DNA of 15,820 nucleotides, taken from contig CALBZG010000040.1 of assembly GCA_937889655.1 (NCBI GenBank), positions 1 to 15,820 on the forward strand. Direction: 5' to 3'. The notes beneath the pieces were generated by a model, which made no database searches, had not been told where the DNA came from, and worked only from the letters and a program-made list of their open reading frames with translations. A program made the translations under genes and the position numbers. Position 1 is the stretch's first letter, and the number at the start of each line of letters is the position of its first letter. Positions 14,971 through 15,820 of this stretch are shown here, piece by piece. Origin of the DNA: an uncultured Clostridia bacterium (GTDB taxonomy: Bacteria; Bacillota; Clostridia; Peptostreptococcales; Anaerovoracaceae).

Positions 14971-15630
14971 GTGTTTTTGTATAAAACCATCCAAAATGAA
15001 GGGGCGGCCGAAACGATTATTGAGAAATCAAGATTCATTGGCTATGCAAGGCCGGTGTCTAACCGGGAAGAAGCAGATGCCTTTATTGCGGAAATCAAAA
15101 GAAAACACAAAGATGCAACACATAACGTGCCAGCTTTTGTTTTGGGAGACAAAGGACAACTGCAATGGGCCTCCGATGATGGGGAGCCTCAGGGTACGGC
15201 TGGAGCGCCGATCGTTCAAATGCTTGTTATGGAGAATATCACCTATGCTGCGGTGGTCGTCACCAGATATTTCGGCGGAATAAAGCTGGGCACCGGAGGT
15301 CTGGTGCGGGCATATACGAACACAGCCAAAGCGGCCCTTGAAGCAGCCTCAATATGCCAAGTCGAGGAAATGTCGGTCATACAAATAAAAATAGACTATT
15401 CTTTCATCAACAGGCTCAAGAACCTTGAATGCTTAAACGGCCCTGCTGAAGGCATCCCATGGTTCAAAATCCGCGACATGGTTTATACCGAGCAGGTGAC
15501 CGCGACCATAATGTGCCGGGCGGAAAGCAAGGAGCAAATGGTAGAACTTATGATGAACTTGACAGGGGGGTCTTGTACAGTGATCTCAGAAGAAAATCTT
15601 CCTTTAAAAATGCCGATATCGACTCAATAA
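14971..15630 (+). CDS. yigZ: YigZ/IMPACT family protein (UPF0029)
   Basis: Member of the YigZ/IMPACT family. The eukaryotic relative IMPACT regulates the Gcn2 stress pathway through Gcn1; the bacterial role is unsettled, with RNA or ribosome binding suspected. 219 residues, a normal length. The N-terminal UPF0029 domain has KSRFIGYA (19-26), DATHNVPAFVLG (48-59), SDDGEPQGTAGAP (68-80) and TRYFGGIKLGTGGLVRAY (98-115). The C-terminal part (about 135-210) fits the DUF1949 ferredoxin-like domain. The start is GTG at 14971, with AAGGAG 8 nt upstream overlapping the end of hflX; no ATG fits better. It is probably translated together with hflX. No convincing terminator follows before the tRNA promoter. 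Confidence 0.93.
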   Translation: MFLYKTIQNEGAAETIIEKSRFIGYARPVSNREEADAFIAEIKRKHKDATHNVPAFVLGDKGQLQWASDDGEPQGTAGAPIVQMLVMENITYAAVVVTRYFGGIKLGTGGLVRAYTNTAKAALEAASICQVEEMSVIQIKIDYSFINRLKNLECLNGPAEGIPWFKIRDMVYTEQVTATIMCRAESKEQMVELMMNLTGGSCTVISEENLPLKMPISTQ

Positions 15631-15667
15631 AAATCTTTGCTTCTGAGCAAAAAAAATGGGCCAACCC

Positions 15668-15715
15668 ACTTGACATATAAGTGCCTTTACTGTATATTTA
15701 ATAACTGTGTCAAGT
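15668..15715. repeat. 8-bp inverted repeat framing the tRNA-Val promoter
   Basis: ACTTGACA (15668-15675) and its exact reverse complement TGTCAAGT (15708-15715), 32 bp apart. The left arm contains the -35 hexamer and the right arm falls at about +4 to +11. It may be a protein site pair or chance. Confidence 0.4.
15670..15698 (+). promoter_or_regulatory. Promoter of tRNA-Val
   Basis: A perfect -35 TTGACA (15670-15675), an ideal 17-bp spacer and -10 TATATT (15693-15698). The expected start is near 15705, giving a 5' leader of about 40 nt before the mature tRNA. The strength fits a stable-RNA gene. Confidence 0.75.
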
Positions 15716-15744
15716 AAATAGAACAACGGAAGTTGCTATCATTG

Positions 15745-15820
15745 GGGCGCTTAGCTCAGCTGGGAGAGCATCTGCCTTACAAGCAGAGGGTCATAGGTTC
15801 GAGCCCTATAGCGCCCACCA
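15745..15820 (+). tRNA. tRNA-Val (anticodon TAC)
   Basis: Complete 76-nt cloverleaf with encoded CCA. Acceptor GGGCGCT pairs with AGCGCCC; D stem GCTC/GAGC; anticodon stem TCTGC/GCAGA around loop CTTACAA, which gives anticodon TAC at 15778-15780 (reads GUA and, with wobble, other GUN valine codons); variable loop GGGTC; T stem ATAGG/CCTAT around TTCGAGC. The discriminator base is A at 15817, and CCA is the last three bases of the window. More tRNA genes may follow outside the window. Confidence 0.97.

Noticed and set aside
14966..15283. Alternative plus-strand frame starting at the hflX stop
   Set aside because: It overlaps yigZ in another frame; the yigZ frame carries all UPF0029 motifs and has the better-spaced ribosome site.
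15638..15653. Hairpin TTTGCT/AGCAAA after yigZ as a terminator
   Set aside because: On the plus strand the stem is followed by A residues rather than T, and the stem is weak; no minus-strand gene nearby needs a terminator.
1..15820. Mobile element, CRISPR array, phage or toxin-antitoxin system
   Set aside because: I saw no transposase, integrase, spaced repeats of CRISPR type or small toxin-antitoxin pair; the genes are core and densely packed.

Overview
The window is chromosomal DNA from a low-to-mid GC member of the Bacillota, most likely class Clostridia. Evidence: the hslV-hslU-codY order; a CodY whose winged helix-turn-helix is almost identical to the Bacillus/Clostridium form; a codY-hflX junction; strong GGAGG-type ribosome sites; sigma-A type promoters; and a tRNA gene with an encoded CCA. 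I cannot name the genus. It is densely packed core genome, with no insertion sequence, phage, CRISPR array or rRNA.

Layout. Positions 1-3893 (minus strand) hold a K+ uptake operon, trkA-trkH-trkH, with two different TrkH channel subunits behind one TrkA regulator; the second trkH runs off the left edge. A compact back-to-back promoter pair (3955-4018) separates it from two plus-strand genes, a glyoxalase-II-like metallo-hydrolase (4025-4618) and a Cof-type HAD phosphatase (4678-5511), closed by a terminator at 5556-5597. A second unit starts at about 5616: yraN, yifB/comM, dprA, topA, hslV and hslU, with an internal promoter before topA. codY follows (12799-13575) with its own promoter, then a UUCG terminator, then hflX and yigZ (to 15630). 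A strong promoter and tRNA-Val(TAC) end the window.

How the genes fit together. TrkA/TrkH set K+ uptake. YraN, YifB and DprA belong to the DNA-processing group usually found beside topA, which relaxes negative supercoils. HslVU is an ATP-dependent protease. CodY senses branched-chain amino acids and GTP in its family. HflX and YigZ belong to ribosome-linked families. Compared with the familiar Bacillus order, rnhB is missing before yraN, and trmFO and xerC are missing between topA and hslV.

I see no clearly new biological system. The most interesting unexplained structure is regulatory. The 147-bp hslU-codY gap holds three phased 10-bp repeats, a CodY-box-like site, an 18-bp perfect palindrome on the -10 and a hairpin that displays the ribosome site. 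There is also a likely leaderless promoter for the metallo-hydrolase, a two-hairpin leader before hflX, and an inverted repeat framing the tRNA promoter.
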